DNA from: Erythrobacter sp. QSSC1-22B
Lineage (GTDB): Bacteria > Pseudomonadota > Alphaproteobacteria > Sphingomonadales > Sphingomonadaceae
DNA: 64,000 nt
Assembly: GCF_001678665.1 (NCBI RefSeq)
Contig: NZ_LZRP01000005.1
Location: forward strand, 124,001-188,000
Direction of reading: 5' to 3'
Notes under the pieces: generated by a model
The model's database searches: none
What the model was told of the DNA's origin: nothing
The model's input: the letters and a program-made list of their open reading frames with translations, nothing else
Shown here: positions 30,384 through 39,554 of the stretch, piece after piece
Layout of the letters: each line of letters starts with the position of its first letter
How positions within the stretch are numbered: position 1 is the stretch's first letter
Translations under genes and position numbers: made by a program

Positions 30384-31709
30384 ATGATCGCGCTTCCTTC
30401 CTTCCTCGCCACATTCGACAAGCCGCAAGCGAAGTCCGTATCGGGCGAGGCTGAAGCGCCGGAAAACACGGAAAACGCAGGGAACGACGGCTTCGCAGCG
30501 CTTATCGCGCAGCTCATCCAGATCGTTCCGGCAGCGAACGGGCAAGACGCCGAGGGCAGCCTTTCGGCAGATGGCGAGAGCGGCAACCCGGCAAGCGGCA
30601 AGATCTTGCCGGTCGACAGCCACAACCTTGCCGCTGCAACCGCAGGTCCGGTCGCCAGCCAGGCGCTCCCCAGCACCTCGCCGGTGCCGGTCTCGGCTGC
30701 ACTGATGAGCTCTTCCGCCACGATCATATCCTTCCAGCAGGCGCAAACGGCGCAGGCCGCCAAGCAGGGCGAGCCGATTGCTCAGGGCGCAACGGACGCC
30801 GATGTTCCCCAGGCGCCAGCCAAGGAAGGCCCCGTTTCCCAATCGACGCCGCGAGCGGATCAAATCCGCATGACCGTCTCGGTCGCACTTGCCGAAACGG
30901 CAGCGCTCCGCACCGCAGCGCTGCAGGATGCGTCTCCGCCGGTCGAGAAGCAGCTTGCCCAAGCGCTTGCGTCGCAATCGGGCGAGCCCAAGCATTCGGG
31001 CCGCGATCCGCAGACCCAGACACCCGCAATGGCAGAGCGGTTTCAGTCGGGTCGCGCGGCAGCGTCGGAGAAAGAATTCGGTGCAGGCGAACGTCCTGTC
31101 CAGGCCCCGGGAGCCGAGACCGCGAGCGCCGCCGCCCGTGCGATCACATCGGGCGATACCGGCAAGTCGGCCGCAATGCCGGTCGCCGCTGCTCCAGAAC
31201 TCGCTGCACCGACCAGGGGTGACGCGATGCGGATGGCCGCTGCAGCGCCAACCAACGCCATGACCTCGGTCGAAGGTATCGAACGATTGGTGGAGCGTCT
31301 CTCGGTAGCGCGCGAATTCGATATGACGAAATCCGCGAGCATTTCCGTGACGCATCGCGAGTTCGGGGCGCTGACGGTGACCTTCGACAACGCCCGCAAC
31401 GGCCTCGACGTCGAAATCGCGGCGAAGGACAACGACATGCAGCGGGCGCTGGCTCAGGCAGTTGCCGCCGATCGACCGACCTCGCGCACCGGCGAGCCGT
31501 TCCACCAATCGCTCCAGCAGAATGCGCAAGCCGCCTCCGCCGGCTCCGAGCGCGGCGCGGGTTCGACAGGGCAGGGTGCCACGTCGTCGGGCGCCGGATC
31601 GGAAGGCGACCGGTCGCCAAACCAGCGCGACCGCGATCTGCCTTCCCCGCCGCAGGACCCTCGCAATCCCGCACGCCCTTCGCCCGGCGACGACGCGCTC
31701 TACGCCTGA
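30384..31709 (+). CDS. fliK: Flagellar hook-length control protein FliK
   Basis: A 441-residue, Ala/Gln/Pro-rich protein of low complexity with a compact C-terminal domain (ISVTHREFGALTVTFDNARNGLDVE reduced to its core LTVTFDN near 330). This is the Flg_hook C-terminal domain that switches FlhB export specificity once the hook is complete. It is first in the sigma-54-driven operon. A perfect 16-bp palindrome lies within its 5' coding part. Confidence 0.9.
   Translation: MIALPSFLATFDKPQAKSVSGEAEAPENTENAGNDGFAALIAQLIQIVPAANGQDAEGSLSADGESGNPASGKILPVDSHNLAAATAGPVASQALPSTSPVPVSAALMSSSATIISFQQAQTAQAAKQGEPIAQGATDADVPQAPAKEGPVSQSTPRADQIRMTVSVALAETAALRTAALQDASPPVEKQLAQALASQSGEPKHSGRDPQTQTPAMAERFQSGRAAASEKEFGAGERPVQAPGAETASAAARAITSGDTGKSAAMPVAAAPELAAPTRGDAMRMAAAAPTNAMTSVEGIERLVERLSVAREFDMTKSASISVTHREFGALTVTFDNARNGLDVEIAAKDNDMQRALAQAVAADRPTSRTGEPFHQSLQQNAQAASAGSERGAGSTGQGATSSGAGSEGDRSPNQRDRDLPSPPQDPRNPARPSPGDDALYA
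30596..30611. promoter_or_regulatory. 16-bp perfect palindrome inside fliK, candidate activator site
   Basis: CGGCAAGATCTTGCCG is its own complement. It lies about 245 bases downstream of the fliK sigma-54 promoter. The same CGGCA-N6-TGCCG form with identical spacing occurs upstream of the flgB sigma-54 promoter (45740-45755). Caulobacter FlbD acts at comparable palindromic ftr sites that may lie downstream of the start. Function here is inferred. Confidence 0.5.
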
Positions 31710-31745
31710 TCAACGCCAATATTTCTGAACCAATAGGATCGCTCA

Positions 31746-32333
31746 ATGTCGGACGACAAATCCACCGCTGACCCAAAGCCCAAGAAGAAGGGTGGCTTCA
31801 TCAAGGCTGCGCTGTTCGGTCTCGTCCTGCTCGGCGCGGGCGGCGGGGGCACCTATGCCGCCTTCGCCAGCGGCATGATCGGCCAGCCCGCCGAAAAGGC
31901 GGAAGATCTCAAACCCAAGCTTGTCCTGAAAGGCGCCAAGGATCCCTTTCACTATACAGTCGACGGCAAGGACAAGGACAAGATCGAAATCGTCCACGGG
32001 GCGGGCGGCAGCAAATATCGCACCGCCTATTACAATTTCGACGACGAGTTCACCTCCAACCTCGCCGGTGGCGCGGCTTTGATCCAGATCAGCGTCGCCG
32101 CCTCGACCCATCATGACGGCCGCGTGCTCATGTGGATGCACGAGCATGAGACAGCGCTGCGCTCGCGGATCCTCGTCGAACTGGCTTCGACCGAGGAAGC
32201 CGAGCTGATGGGCGTGTCGGGCAAGGAGCAGCTGCAGGTGCGTCTCGCAGCGGCGATCAACGAAGTGCTCGAAGAGCGCGAAGGCTTTGGCGGCGTCGCA
32301 AACGTCTATTTTCGTTCGCTTATCATCCAATGA
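31746..32333 (+). CDS. fliL: Flagellar basal body-associated protein FliL
   Basis: A 195-residue single-pass membrane protein. It has a short charged N-terminus, a transmembrane helix at about 20-42 (AALFGLVLLGAGGGGTYAAF) and a periplasmic domain related to stomatin folds, where FliL surrounds the stator. The C-terminus (VANVYFRSLIIQ) is typical. It overlaps the fliM start. Confidence 0.92.
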   Translation: MSDDKSTADPKPKKKGGFIKAALFGLVLLGAGGGGTYAAFASGMIGQPAEKAEDLKPKLVLKGAKDPFHYTVDGKDKDKIEIVHGAGGSKYRTAYYNFDDEFTSNLAGGAALIQISVAASTHHDGRVLMWMHEHETALRSRILVELASTEEAELMGVSGKEQLQVRLAAAINEVLEEREGFGGVANVYFRSLIIQ

Positions 32334-33232
32334 TCAGCGCGACCTTCCCCAAAGCGGCGGCGCGGGCTGCCAGCCACTGCGACGAGCTGCTGAGCCGCGC
32401 TGCTACCCCGCCCGACTTCGCCAACGAGTTCGAGCGTTTCGCCCGGCAGTTCGCGGAGCATGCGCAGTCCTCGCTGGGTGAGCTGTGCGATTGCCGCAAC
32501 CTGCAGGCCGAAATCGGCGAGATGGCGCAGCTTCCCGCGAGTGACTGGCTGACCCAGGTCGCCACCGGCAGCGTCCACTCCTTCTATGCCCTCGGGCAAG
32601 AGCGCTGCGGCATCCTCGTGTCTACGCCAGTTGCCGATCTGGTCGCCCAGTTCGAACGCATTCTTGGCGGGACCGGGGAGATCGAGGAAGACTATGCAGT
32701 CCTTCCGGCTTCGGCGGCGCGGTTCGCGCAGCAGTTCGAAGACCGCATCGCCGAGACGCTACGTTGCAGCTGCGACCGGCGCGAGATCGCCGCTTCGGCC
32801 AGCGGTTCGGTGGTCGATCAGGTCGCCCCGTTCGAGCCCGCCGAGCGCATCTGGACCGCGACGCTCTCGGTAACGCTTTCAGGGGGCAAGCGGGCCTGGC
32901 GGGTTCGCCTCGCGGCCAGCGAAGCGATGCTGGCGAAGATCGTCGGCTCGCGCGCGGTATCGCCCGCCACGGGTCGCACGATTGGCGCACGCGGCCTCGA
33001 AGGCTCGGCGATCGCCGAGGTCGAGATGCCGCTTCGCGCAGTGCTGGTCGACGTGCCGATGTCGATCGCCCGGCTGTCACAGCTTTCGCCCGGCCTGCTC
33101 ATTCCCGTCGCGGTGCATCGCAATGTCCCGCTGCTGATCGGCAATACCATCATCGCCCACGGAACCGTCGGAGAAATCGACGATCACGTGGCGCTCGAAC
33201 TCACGCAAACTTCCATCTCGAGGGATAACTGA
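32330..33232 (+). CDS. fliM: Flagellar motor switch protein FliM
   Basis: A 300-residue C-ring protein with the CheC-like middle domain and a C-terminal FliN-like domain (LLIPVAVHRNVPLLIGNTIIAHGTVGEIDDHVAL). The N-terminal CheY-binding peptide (LSQxEIDALL in other species) is not obvious here. That may mean altered CheY docking. Its ATG overlaps the fliL stop. Confidence 0.9.
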   Translation: MISATFPKAAARAASHCDELLSRAATPPDFANEFERFARQFAEHAQSSLGELCDCRNLQAEIGEMAQLPASDWLTQVATGSVHSFYALGQERCGILVSTPVADLVAQFERILGGTGEIEEDYAVLPASAARFAQQFEDRIAETLRCSCDRREIAASASGSVVDQVAPFEPAERIWTATLSVTLSGGKRAWRVRLAASEAMLAKIVGSRAVSPATGRTIGARGLEGSAIAEVEMPLRAVLVDVPMSIARLSQLSPGLLIPVAVHRNVPLLIGNTIIAHGTVGEIDDHVALELTQTSISRDN

Positions 33233-33233
33233 C

Positions 33234-33542
33234 ATGTCGCTTCATTCAGACGGCTTCGGCCTCATCCAGGATATCGACGTCCGCCTCACGGTGGAACTGG
33301 GGCGCAAGCAGATGCGTCTGCGCGACGTGCTGGCGCTGGGCGAGTCGAGCTTCATCGAGCTCGATCGCCTCACCGACGAGCCGCTCGATATCCTCGTCAA
33401 CGGCAAGATGATCGCGCGCGGCGAGGTGGTCGCCCAGGGCAACCGCTTCGCGATCCGTGTGCTCGAACTCGTCGGGGCTTCAGGCCACACTGGTTCAGGA
33501 TCCAGCATGACCGCCGAACCCAGCGTCGAAGTGCATCAGTAA
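33234..33542 (+). CDS. fliN: Flagellar motor switch protein FliN
   Basis: A 102-residue SpoA-domain protein with the typical IQDIDVRLTVELGRKQMRLRD start and the LVNGKMIARGEVVAQGNRFAIRV core. It forms the lower rim of the C ring with FliM and helps dock the FliH-FliI complex. It starts one base after the fliM stop. Confidence 0.95.
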   Translation: MSLHSDGFGLIQDIDVRLTVELGRKQMRLRDVLALGESSFIELDRLTDEPLDILVNGKMIARGEVVAQGNRFAIRVLELVGASGHTGSGSSMTAEPSVEVHQ

Positions 33543-33826
33543 TGTTCTGGTACGTAGCAAAACTGCTGATCCTGCTGCCGCTCATTTGCGGGATGATCTG
33601 GGGCGCGCTGAAGCTTGCCAAGCGGATGCAGGGCCAGTTCGGCGTCCCTGCAGGTGGCGAGAAATCGGTCAAGATCGTCGAGACCACCATGCTCTCGCCC
33701 ACGCTCCGCCTTGCAGTGATCGAGTTCCACGGTCGCGAAATCCTCGTGTCGACCTCGCGCAACGGCTTGACCCTTCTCGGCGAAGCCCCGGCGCGGACGC
33801 GAACCGAAGTGGGGCCGGTCCAATGA
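33542..33826 (+). CDS. fliO: Flagellar export protein FliO
   Basis: A 94-residue protein with one transmembrane helix near the N-terminus (LLILLPLICGMIWGAL) and a small cytoplasmic domain (GREILVSTSRNGLTLLGE), the form of FliO, which aids assembly of the FliP ring. Its start overlaps the fliN stop and its stop overlaps fliP. Confidence 0.85.
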   Translation: MFWYVAKLLILLPLICGMIWGALKLAKRMQGQFGVPAGGEKSVKIVETTMLSPTLRLAVIEFHGREILVSTSRNGLTLLGEAPARTRTEVGPVQ

Positions 33827-34593
33827 TCGCTCGCCTCGCCAGGATGGGGGCGGCGCTAGCCGCGATGACCTATCCAGTTATCGCCCAGGCGCAAACGGCC
33901 GCCGACGGTGCGGTCCCCGGTGCGCTCGACCGCGCCTTCGGACAGCTCTCCGGGGCAGGGGGCGAGCCTCTGAGCATGTCGCTTCAGCTCTTGCTGGTCA
34001 TGGGGTTGCTCACGATCCTGCCGGCGCTGCTGTTGATGATGACCAGCTTCACCAGGATTATCATCGTTTTGGCGATCCTGCGTCAGGCGCTCGGCCTGCA
34101 GCAATCCCCGCCGAACCAGGTCCTCCTGGGGATCAGCCTGTTCCTGACGCTGTTCATCATGGCGCCGACGCTCGAGCGCGTGAACGAGACCGCCATCGCC
34201 CCCTATTCGGCGGGAGAAATCGGCGCCGAGGTGGCGATCGAACGCGGCGGCGACCAGTTCCACGCTTTCATGATCCGCCAGACCCGCGAATACGATCTCA
34301 GGATGTTCGCCGACATCGCGGACGCGCCGCAATTCGCCAGCCCGCAGGAGGTACCGTTCTCGATCCTGCTACCGGCCTTCGTCACGAGCGAGCTCAAGAC
34401 CGCGTTCCAGATCGGCTTCATGCTGTTCCTGCCATTCCTCGTCATCGATCTCGTCGTTTCGAGCGTGCTGATGAGCCTTGGCATGATGATGATGAGCCCG
34501 ATGCTCGTCTCGCTTCCCTTCAAGCTGCTGCTGTTCGTCCTTGTGGACGGCTGGGCGCTGCTGATGGGCTCGCTCGCGTCAAGCTTCGCGTAG
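33823..34593 (+). CDS. fliP: Flagellar export gate protein FliP
   Basis: A 256-residue export-gate subunit with a cleavable-looking signal (AAMTYPVIAQAQT) and four transmembrane helices. Conserved stretches LLMMTSFTRIIIVLAILRQALG and QIGFMLFLPFLVIDLVVSSVL (core parts) identify FliP. The ATG overlaps the fliO stop. Confidence 0.96.
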   Translation: MIARLARMGAALAAMTYPVIAQAQTAADGAVPGALDRAFGQLSGAGGEPLSMSLQLLLVMGLLTILPALLLMMTSFTRIIIVLAILRQALGLQQSPPNQVLLGISLFLTLFIMAPTLERVNETAIAPYSAGEIGAEVAIERGGDQFHAFMIRQTREYDLRMFADIADAPQFASPQEVPFSILLPAFVTSELKTAFQIGFMLFLPFLVIDLVVSSVLMSLGMMMMSPMLVSLPFKLLLFVLVDGWALLMGSLASSFA

Positions 34594-34598
34594 CCGCC

Positions 34599-34871
34599 AT
34601 GGACGAAGCATCCTCCCTTCTCGCGCTCGCCGATCGCATGCTGTGGATCGCTGCACTCGTCGCGGCACCGGTCTTGCTCGCCAGCCTCGCCATCGGCCTG
34701 GTAATCGGTCTGGTCCAGGCTGCGACGTCGGTGAACGAGCAGACGCTCACCTTCGTGCCAAAACTGGCTGCGGTGGCATTCGTCATGGTCATCTTCGGCG
34801 CCTCGATGATGGCGTTGGTAAGCGATTTCATGCTGGATATCTTCACCGAGATCGCACGGATGGGCCGGTGA
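34599..34871 (+). CDS. fliQ: Flagellar export gate protein FliQ
   Basis: A 90-residue protein with two transmembrane helices and the conserved GLVIGLVQAATSVNEQTLTF core. It forms the export gate with FliP and FliR. Its stop overlaps the GTG start of fliR. Confidence 0.96.
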   Translation: MDEASSLLALADRMLWIAALVAAPVLLASLAIGLVIGLVQAATSVNEQTLTFVPKLAAVAFVMVIFGASMMALVSDFMLDIFTEIARMGR

Positions 34872-35653
34872 TCGGCCTCGACTTCGGCTTCGGTGCGCTC
34901 GAGCAGGACATGTGGCGGGTCGTGTTCCTCATGACCCGGATTGGCGCTGCGTTGCTGGCTGCTCCGTTCTTCGGAGCGGCCTCGGTACCGATGACCGTGC
35001 GCGTCGCGCTCACCGGGGCCCTGGCCATCTTCACATCGATCTGGCTGCCAGCGATCGAAACCCCCGCAGCGCTACTATCGCTCGATGGATTGCTCGCGAT
35101 CTGCGGGGAGGTCATTGTCGGTCTGGCGCTCGGTTTCGTGCTGCAGTTGGCCTTCGCCGCTCCGACCATCGCCGCCGAATTGATCGGCGGCGGGATGGGG
35201 ATGAGCATGGCGATGGCGAGCGACCCCATGGGCGGCGGCACAACGACGGCGTTCGGGCAGTATTTCCTCATTGTCCTGACGCTGATCTTTCTTGCGACCG
35301 GTGCCCATTTGCACTGGATCGCGCTGGTGACCGAGAGCTACCAGGTGTTTCCGCCCGGCGAGACCTGGCTGGGGCCCGACCGTTTCCTCGCCATCGCCGG
35401 TTTCGCAACGAGCATGTTCGAGACCGGATTGCGGATCGCGCTGCCAGTCGTTCTGGTCCTGCTGCTGGTCCAGGTTCTGACCGGCATCCTGAGCCGCTCG
35501 GCACCTTCGCTCAACCTTTTCGCGCTCGGGCTTCCGGCGGGCGTCCTCGCCGGGATCGCCGCGCTCGTGATCTCCGCCCCGCTGATTTATGACCAGTTCC
35601 TCGGGATCGTCGAGCGTTCGCTCGAGCAGACCGAAAGCTTGATGATCCGATGA
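34868..35653 (+). CDS. fliR: Flagellar export gate protein FliR
   Basis: A 261-residue export-gate protein with six hydrophobic helices and the FliR stretches FLMTRIGAALLAAPFFG and the NLFALGLP loop. The GTG at 34868 overlaps the fliQ stop as GTGA. The frame stays open upstream but that part lies inside fliQ. Its end overlaps flhB by four bases. Confidence 0.95.
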   Translation: MIGLDFGFGALEQDMWRVVFLMTRIGAALLAAPFFGAASVPMTVRVALTGALAIFTSIWLPAIETPAALLSLDGLLAICGEVIVGLALGFVLQLAFAAPTIAAELIGGGMGMSMAMASDPMGGGTTTAFGQYFLIVLTLIFLATGAHLHWIALVTESYQVFPPGETWLGPDRFLAIAGFATSMFETGLRIALPVVLVLLLVQVLTGILSRSAPSLNLFALGLPAGVLAGIAALVISAPLIYDQFLGIVERSLEQTESLMIR

Positions 35654-36813
35654 GCGAGGAAACCCCCGGCGAAAAGACCTACGAGCCAACCGAAAAGCGC
35701 CTCGCCGACGCCGCCAAGAAGGGCGACGTCCTGCGTTCCAAGGAGACCGGCACTGCCGCTGTCATGATTCTGGGCGGCGCCTGGCTGACTTTTGCGGGAC
35801 CCTGGCTTCTTGGCGATCTCGGCGGTCTGATGCGCGAGGCTTTCCTCTTCGATGTGCGCGACTTAAACGATTACAACGTCACCATATTGATGATGGAAGG
35901 GCTGATCCTGTCGGTGATCGCCATTCTCACTCTGGCGGTCCCGGTCATTATCGTAACGCTTCTCACCCAGCTCAGCTTCGGGCGCGGGCGGTGGGTGGTG
36001 GGCAATCTTGCTACGAAGGGATCGCGGATCAATCCGCTTTCCGGTCTCAAGCGCATGTTCGGCCCGACCGGGCTCATCGAAATGGCCAAGGGGTTGCTCA
36101 AGGTCGTCCTGCTCGGGGCGATCGCGCTGGCTTGGTGGTGGTCGAGCATCGACACCGTGGTCGGCCTTGGTCGCGGCTCGCTCGAGCTACAGCTGGCCGC
36201 AGCCTGGAAGGCGGTCGTCTCGCTGATCTTTGCCCTGTCGGGCGGCCTCATCGTCATCGCGATGATCGATCTGCCGGTCATGTGGCTGCGCCAGCAGAAG
36301 CGGCTCAAGATGAGCCACCAGGAAATGCGCGACGAGAACAAGGAAGCCGAGGGCTCGCCCGAAATGCGCTCCGCTCGTCGCCAGCGCCAGCGCGATATCG
36401 CGACCGGTTCGGTGATGGGGGCGATGCGCGAGGCGCAATTCGTCATCACCAATCCGAGCCATTTCGCGGTCGCTCTGACCTACGACCAGACCAAGGCATC
36501 GGCGCCGATCGTGCTGGCCAAGGGCAGGGGCGACAAGGCCATGGCGATGAAGGAACTGGCGCGCGAAATGGACCTGCCCATGCTCGAATTCCCGCAGCTG
36601 GCGCGATCGGTCTATTTCACCACGCGCGAGCGGCAGGTGATCTGCGAGGACCTCTATGGCGCGATCGCGTCTGTCCTTGCCTATGTGCTCTCGCTCAAGC
36701 GCGGAGAAACGCCCCAACCTCCGCAGATCGATGTGCCGGTTGCGTTGCGTTTCGACGCCGATGGTCGGCTGGCCGTTAATCCCGCAGCCGCTGCGCCGTT
36801 CTCAGAACGATGA
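35650..36813 (+). CDS. flhB: Flagellar export switch protein FlhB
   Basis: A 387-residue protein with four transmembrane helices (30-215) and the C-terminal autocleavage domain. The cleavage motif reads NPSH at 268-271 in place of the common NPTH; the catalytic Asn and Pro are kept, so cleavage is expected to work. It starts with the usual EKTYEPTEKRLADAAKKGD. It switches export from hook to filament substrates on the FliK signal. Overlaps fliR and fliD by four bases each. Confidence 0.96.
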   Translation: MSEETPGEKTYEPTEKRLADAAKKGDVLRSKETGTAAVMILGGAWLTFAGPWLLGDLGGLMREAFLFDVRDLNDYNVTILMMEGLILSVIAILTLAVPVIIVTLLTQLSFGRGRWVVGNLATKGSRINPLSGLKRMFGPTGLIEMAKGLLKVVLLGAIALAWWWSSIDTVVGLGRGSLELQLAAAWKAVVSLIFALSGGLIVIAMIDLPVMWLRQQKRLKMSHQEMRDENKEAEGSPEMRSARRQRQRDIATGSVMGAMREAQFVITNPSHFAVALTYDQTKASAPIVLAKGRGDKAMAMKELAREMDLPMLEFPQLARSVYFTTRERQVICEDLYGAIASVLAYVLSLKRGETPQPPQIDVPVALRFDADGRLAVNPAAAAPFSER

Positions 36814-38228
36814 ATGTTCCCCCCTCCTCGATCGCAACCACGCTGGGTATCGGCAGCGGTATCGACATGGCCGGGCTGGCAGTCCAGCTGGCCGAAGCGC
36901 AATTCGCGGGCCGCAACGAGCGCCTGACTGCCAAGTCCGAGACGCTCGAACGCCAGATTTCGCTCGCCGGATCGATCCGCAGTTCGTTCTCGGTCTTCGC
37001 CAGCGCGCTGGGCGACCGCTTGCGGACGGGCGATCTCGCGCCGGTTCCGAACATCAACAACCCTTCGGTCGCCAGCGTCTCGAGCCCGCCGGGCTCGCTT
37101 GGCAAGGGCAGCTATTTGCTCGAGGTCAACAGCCTGGCGAGCAATCAGACGCTGACCGGCCCGGTCTATGCTTCATCTGCCGACATCGTCGGGGCGGGCA
37201 CGCTGACCATTCGCTTCGGTGCGACGTCGAATGCCGGTTTTACCGAGAATACGGCGCGCCCGGCATTAGCTCTGGAAATCGCACCCGGCGCCAGCTTGGC
37301 AGACGTGGCTCAGGCGATCAATTCGCAGAACGCCGGCCTGACCGCCTATGTCGCGCAAACCTCGGCGGGCGCCCAGCTGGTCATGAAAGGGGCCGAAGGC
37401 CTTGAGAACGGGTTTGTCCTGGAAGCGACCGAGGACGGCACCAATCCCGGGCTATCCGCGCTCGCCTGGCAGCCCGGGGGCGATCCCACGCGGCTGATAA
37501 AGGCCTCCGCGGACGCCGAATATCTGCTCGATGGCCTTCTCCGTCGCAGCAGCAGCAACACCATTCCCAACGCCGCGCCCGGTCTGTCGCTATCGCTGAC
37601 GGGCCTCAACGCCGGCGCGCCAGCGACGATCGGCTTCGCCAATTCGAACGGCGCGATCTCCAGCGTGATGCAGGACATCACCGGCGCGCTCAACGAGATT
37701 GCGTCCGAACTGCGCGCAGCGACCAATCCGCTCGGGGGCGATCTGTCGCGCGATCCCGGCGCCCGCGCGCTCAGCCGGAGCCTGTCGGCGCTCGGCTCGA
37801 CAATCATCATGCCGGGCGCTCCCGAAGGATCGCCGCGCACGCTGGCGGAACTCGGGCTGGCGATCGAGCGCGACGGCAGCTTTCGCTTCGACAATGCCAA
37901 GCTGTCTCAGGCGCTTGAACGCGACCCCGCGGGGGTGGCTGCAATGTTCACCACCGGGATCAACGGTGTCTACTCGACAATCGACAAACTGGCCCGTTCG
38001 AGCAGCGTGTCGAGCGACCCCGGCTCGCTTGCTGGATCGATCACGCGCTACCAGTCGCAGTCGCAGCGGATCTCGAGCGACCTGACCAAGCTGGCCGAAC
38101 AGCAGGAAACCCTGCGTGCCAGCATGGTCGCGCGTTTCGCCAAGGCCGACAGTCGCGTCGCAGCTTCCAAATCGACCCTGTCCTTCCTGCAGTCGCAGAT
38201 CGACGTGTGGAACGCGCAGAAAAACTGA
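36810..38228 (+). CDS. fliD: Flagellar filament cap protein FliD
   Basis: A 472-residue cap protein that folds flagellin at the filament tip. The N-terminal region (GIGSGIDMAGLAVQLAEAQF) and the C-terminal helical region (GSITRYQSQSQRISSDLTKL) match FliD. Its start overlaps the flhB stop and fliS follows after one base. Confidence 0.93.
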   Translation: MNVPPSSIATTLGIGSGIDMAGLAVQLAEAQFAGRNERLTAKSETLERQISLAGSIRSSFSVFASALGDRLRTGDLAPVPNINNPSVASVSSPPGSLGKGSYLLEVNSLASNQTLTGPVYASSADIVGAGTLTIRFGATSNAGFTENTARPALALEIAPGASLADVAQAINSQNAGLTAYVAQTSAGAQLVMKGAEGLENGFVLEATEDGTNPGLSALAWQPGGDPTRLIKASADAEYLLDGLLRRSSSNTIPNAAPGLSLSLTGLNAGAPATIGFANSNGAISSVMQDITGALNEIASELRAATNPLGGDLSRDPGARALSRSLSALGSTIIMPGAPEGSPRTLAELGLAIERDGSFRFDNAKLSQALERDPAGVAAMFTTGINGVYSTIDKLARSSSVSSDPGSLAGSITRYQSQSQRISSDLTKLAEQQETLRASMVARFAKADSRVAASKSTLSFLQSQIDVWNAQKN

Positions 38229-38229
38229 C

Positions 38230-38610
38230 ATGCTGGCCCGCTCGCAACCCGCCGACGCCTATCGTGAGGCCAATTTCGACGCCCGTCTGATGGGCGGCAG
38301 CCGCGACGACCTGGTAATCTTCTGCATCGAAGACCTGATCGCCAATCTCGGCGCGCTCGAAATCGCCGAGGCGCGCACCGACCGGGCGGCGCGTAGCAAG
38401 GCGCTCACCCGCTGCGTGACCGCGCTGACCGCTCTGGAACTGGGTATCGATCGCGGAGCGGAACTCGCGACCAGCCTGCTGCAATTCTACGGGGCCGCCA
38501 AGGTGTCGTTGCTCGACTCCGTTCGGGAAACCGACCTGTCCAACATCGCTGCCATGAAACAGGATTTTCGCGACATCGCCAAGGCGATGCAGGCGGCCAG
38601 ACTCCCCTGA
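38230..38610 (+). CDS. fliS: Flagellin export chaperone FliS
   Basis: A 126-residue helical protein next to fliD. It shows the FliS pattern of an N-terminal AYREANF and then four helices (TALTALELGIDRGAELATSLLQFY). It keeps flagellin unfolded before export. It is the last gene of the fliK operon, followed by a small AT-rich hairpin. Confidence 0.88.
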   Translation: MLARSQPADAYREANFDARLMGGSRDDLVIFCIEDLIANLGALEIAEARTDRAARSKALTRCVTALTALELGIDRGAELATSLLQFYGAAKVSLLDSVRETDLSNIAAMKQDFRDIAKAMQAARLP

Positions 38611-38629
38611 ATCGAAAATAAATTTCGAT
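38611..38629 (+). terminator. Possible weak terminator after fliS
   Basis: ATCGAAA and TTTCGAT form a 7-bp stem with a 5-base loop directly after the fliS stop. A short T-run appears some ten bases later. It is weak as an intrinsic terminator, but the position at the operon end is right. Confidence 0.4.
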
Positions 38630-38802
38630 CCGAAACTTTTCGATTGCGATGCGCGAATCGATTGGGCTAACGATCCTTTACGGACATGGTTAACAAATCT
38701 TAACAATGCCTCCGTCAGTGGGTTGGCTTGCTCTAGCCTGCTGAAAAGATTGAATGCGTCGGGTTCGTATTTCTGGACGGGGTAAGCGGGGGCTTTTCAT
38801 TG

Positions 38803-39486
38803 ATGTCGAAAGTGTACGTCGTCGATGACGACGCAGTGCGACGCGCGCAAATTTGTCGGCTTCTGGCGGGCGAAAATATTCACCCCGAACCGTTCGATTC
38901 GATCAACGAGCTTCTCCAATTCATGCCGTCGCAGGGATTTATCCTCGTCCACGACCAGGGCGAGGGGGTATTCGAATTGGTCCAAAGGCTCGAGCGTGGA
39001 AGATGGCTGCCTGTCATTGCCTATAGCGATCTGCCGGAAACCGCCCGGATCGTCAGCGCCATGCAATCAGGTGTCGCATCCTATGTCACCTATCCACTGA
39101 CAGCCGTGGAATTCCGGCGCGAATACGACAAGCTCAACAGCGCCTTCGCAACCAAGTTCGCCAAACAGCAGCGCTCGACCGCCGCGCGCAAAATGCTCGA
39201 AACGCTGAGCAAACGTGAACGCGAGATTCTCACCTGCATGCTCGACCATGGCACGAGCAAGGCGATCGCCCGCCATCTCGGGATCAGTCCGCGCACCGTC
39301 GAGGCACATCGCGCAAGTCTCATGGCGCGGCTAGAGGTACGCACTGCGGCCCAGGCGATCCGGATCGCGGTCGAGGGCGATGCCTTCGGTCTGACGGCCG
39401 AAGTTTCGACGCTTCCGGACAATGTTACGTTGGGAATCGCCTGTCACGACCGTTACGAAGAGCTGGTCGAGCAAGTTTCCGCGTAA
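38803..39486 (+). CDS. LuxR-family regulator with degenerate receiver (FixJ-like)
   Basis: A 227-residue protein with an N-terminal receiver-like domain and a C-terminal LuxR helix-turn-helix (LSKREREILTCMLDHGTSKAIARHLGISPRTVEAHRA, seen around 135-170). The acidic pocket VVDDD is present and an Asp occurs near position 51, but the conserved Lys is replaced (YVTYPLT in place of the usual KP) and the Thr position reads YSD. The receiver may therefore not respond to phosphorylation normally. The ATG at 38803 is preferred to the TTG at 38800. It is a single gene between the fliK operon and fliA; a flagellar regulatory role is inferred from place. Confidence 0.82.
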   Translation: MSKVYVVDDDAVRRAQICRLLAGENIHPEPFDSINELLQFMPSQGFILVHDQGEGVFELVQRLERGRWLPVIAYSDLPETARIVSAMQSGVASYVTYPLTAVEFRREYDKLNSAFATKFAKQQRSTAARKMLETLSKREREILTCMLDHGTSKAIARHLGISPRTVEAHRASLMARLEVRTAAQAIRIAVEGDAFGLTAEVSTLPDNVTLGIACHDRYEELVEQVSA

Positions 39487-39554
39487 GTAACGGTTTGATC
39501 GACAAGCGAAAGTTCAGGGCTTCGTCGGTACATGCGCGCAGGCACCGCGGGCGT

